6,134 bases of DNA from Planctomycetota bacterium (GTDB lineage: Bacteria; Planctomycetota; UBA8742; SKZP01). The position numbers were made by a program, and so were the translations under genes. Shown here piece by piece: positions 5,111-6,134 of the stretch. Position 1 is the stretch's first letter. The number at the start of each line of letters is the position of its first letter. The notes under the pieces are model-generated. The model ran no database searches. It was not told where the DNA came from and saw nothing but the letters and a program-made list of their open reading frames with translations. The stretch is taken from positions 1 to 6,134 of the forward strand of contig SKZP01000673.1 of the NCBI GenBank assembly GCA_007127275.1, read 5' to 3'.

Positions 5111-6134
5111 TGGATGTTTTGCGGATTGAACCGAGCCCCTTGTTGCATGGGGTGGCGGAGTTGCCGGCACCGCGGGCGGGAACGCCGCCGTCGGCGTTTG
5201 TGGATTCGTTGCGCGTCCATGCGGGCGACGAGGTGGTGCGCTGGATTGTCAAACTCGCACACTGGGCGAATCAGCCACACGAGCAACTGAGTCAGCTCGC
5301 CGAGGCGCTGAAGGGGTGGGCGGCCGACCTCGCCGCCGCCGAGGGTAAGCTCGTGCTTTTGTGTCCTGCCGAGCATTGGCATATCACTGCCAGCTTTCAG
5401 GGGTTGCCCGTGTTCAGCGACGAGCCGGCTGCGGTGCGTGCCTTGGCAATCACCGGCGCCGGGGGTGACAAGGGAACGGCGACCGCTCAGTTGGGCAGCA
5501 GCCGCAGCCCCACAGGCGCTTCCCACGGGGGCTCAAGCCGCCGTCGGGACCCGGCGAGCAAGGGCCACGCCGGCAGCGCGAAACAGAAATTGAGCATCCA
5601 GCACGAGGAAGCCGCCGGGGGCACGAGCATCTTGCGGCTGCACGGTCCCATTGACACCGACACCGTCACTGGCTTTCAGCATACGGTCGAGCAGTGCCGC
5701 GCCGACGGCCGCTACAAGTTCGTGCTCGACCTTGCCGGGGTCACCTACGTGAACTCGACCGGGCTCGGCTCGCTGGTGCGGGTGACCGAGGAGGTGAACG
5801 GCGAGGGGGGCGCCATTGGGCTGATCAATATGCAGCCGCGCGTCGCGAGCATCTTCGACATGCTTGGGTTGCGTAGCTTCTTTCGTTTCTTCGACGACGA
5901 GGCCGGTGCCTGCGAAGCGTTTGCCGGACTCGTTGGCCCGAAGCTTGACTTGCAAGTGACCCTTGCCGGGCTTTCGCTTGCGTTTGTGCCGTTTGCGCCG
6001 TTCGAGGGTGCGGCGTTGGGTCACGTCGTCGGAACGCTGTCGCCACAGGCGGCTGCGGGACTGGGGAAGAAACTCGAGGAGCTTTCCAGTAAGGGCTGGA
6101 AGAAACTCGTGCTGGACGTTTCGCAGATGGGGGA
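5110..6134 (+). CDS. Multi-STAS-domain protein (anti-sigma factor antagonist type), 3' end cut by the window
   Basis: The frame opens at ATG 5110 and has no stop before the window edge (341 complete codons). Residues 161-273 are a full STAS domain: IDTDTVTGFQ at the first helix, strand FVLDL (204-208), then VTYVNSTGLGSL with candidate phospho-Ser S216, and a GLINMQPRVASIFDMLGL ending like SpoIIAA/RsbV. Such domains bind anti-sigma kinases and are switched by serine phosphorylation. Residues 307-341 (VGTLSPQAAAGLGKKLEEL...KKLVLDVSQM) look like the first half of another STAS domain. Residues 31-113 resemble only the second half of a STAS fold (LAEALKGWAADLAAAEGKLVLLCPAEHW, then SDEPAAVRALA) and may be degenerate. 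A Gly/Ser/Arg-rich linker (114-160) follows. The protein has no signal peptide and is probably cytoplasmic. It is divergent from the response regulator. No clear ribosome site precedes the ATG, and the frame is open upstream, so the start is the least certain part. Confidence 0.85.
   Translation, partial: MDVLRIEPSPLLHGVAELPAPRAGTPPSAFVDSLRVHAGDEVVRWIVKLAHWANQPHEQLSQLAEALKGWAADLAAAEGKLVLLCPAEHWHITASFQGLPVFSDEPAAVRALAITGAGGDKGTATAQLGSSRSPTGASHGGSSRRRDPASKGHAGSAKQKLSIQHEEAAGGTSILRLHGPIDTDTVTGFQHTVEQCRADGRYKFVLDLAGVTYVNSTGLGSLVRVTEEVNGEGGAIGLINMQPRVASIFDMLGLRSFFRFFDDEAGACEAFAGLVGPKLDLQVTLAGLSLAFVPFAPFEGAALGHVVGTLSPQAAAGLGKKLEELSSKGWKKLVLDVSQMG

Noticed and set aside
4637..5170. 177-codon - strand ORF in the divergent intergenic region
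   Set aside because: It overlaps the start of the STAS gene, has Thr/Arg/Pro/His low-complexity composition and no recognisable motif.
5014..6024. Long - strand open frames opposite the STAS gene
   Set aside because: The + strand carries clear STAS motifs across this stretch; the antisense translations have none.

Overview
The window comes from a GC-rich Gram-negative (diderm) bacterium. Third codon positions are mostly G or C, there is an Omp85-type outer-membrane beta-barrel gene, and there is a probable lipoprotein. The N-terminal half of the response regulator and the repeat-rich intergenic DNA remind me of Planctomycetota. That placement is an inference from memory; a relative such as Myxococcota cannot be excluded.

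Layout. Positions 1-285 are non-coding leader DNA with two perfect 12-bp palindromes. An Omp85 (BamA/TamA-like) outer-membrane assembly protein follows on the + strand (286-2454). It converges on a putative lipoprotein of unknown function on the - strand (2769-3752). The 314 bp between them hold a nested inverted-repeat element (2547-2741) with imperfect 27-bp ends, internal tandem repeats and a hairpin near its centre. Upstream of the lipoprotein on the - strand is a response regulator with an uncharacterised N-terminal domain (3771-4640). A terminator-like hairpin and T-run sit in the short gap between these two genes. A divergent intergenic region (4641-5109) carries a run of heptamer repeats and a possible small ORF. 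The last gene (5110 to the window end, + strand) encodes a STAS-domain protein with one complete STAS domain and the start of another; it is cut off by the window edge.

How the genes relate. The Omp85 protein and the lipoprotein would both act in the cell envelope, but they are convergent and not obviously one operon. The response regulator and STAS protein are divergently transcribed. Both look like protein-interaction signalling parts (phospho-receiver and anti-anti-sigma type modules) with no DNA-binding domain, so a shared regulatory region and a signalling link are possible but unproven. No histidine kinase, anti-sigma kinase or sigma factor lies in the window. I saw no RNA gene, CRISPR array, transposase or complete defence system. 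The most unusual items are the nested inverted-repeat element, the unclassified domain of the response regulator, and the multi-STAS protein.
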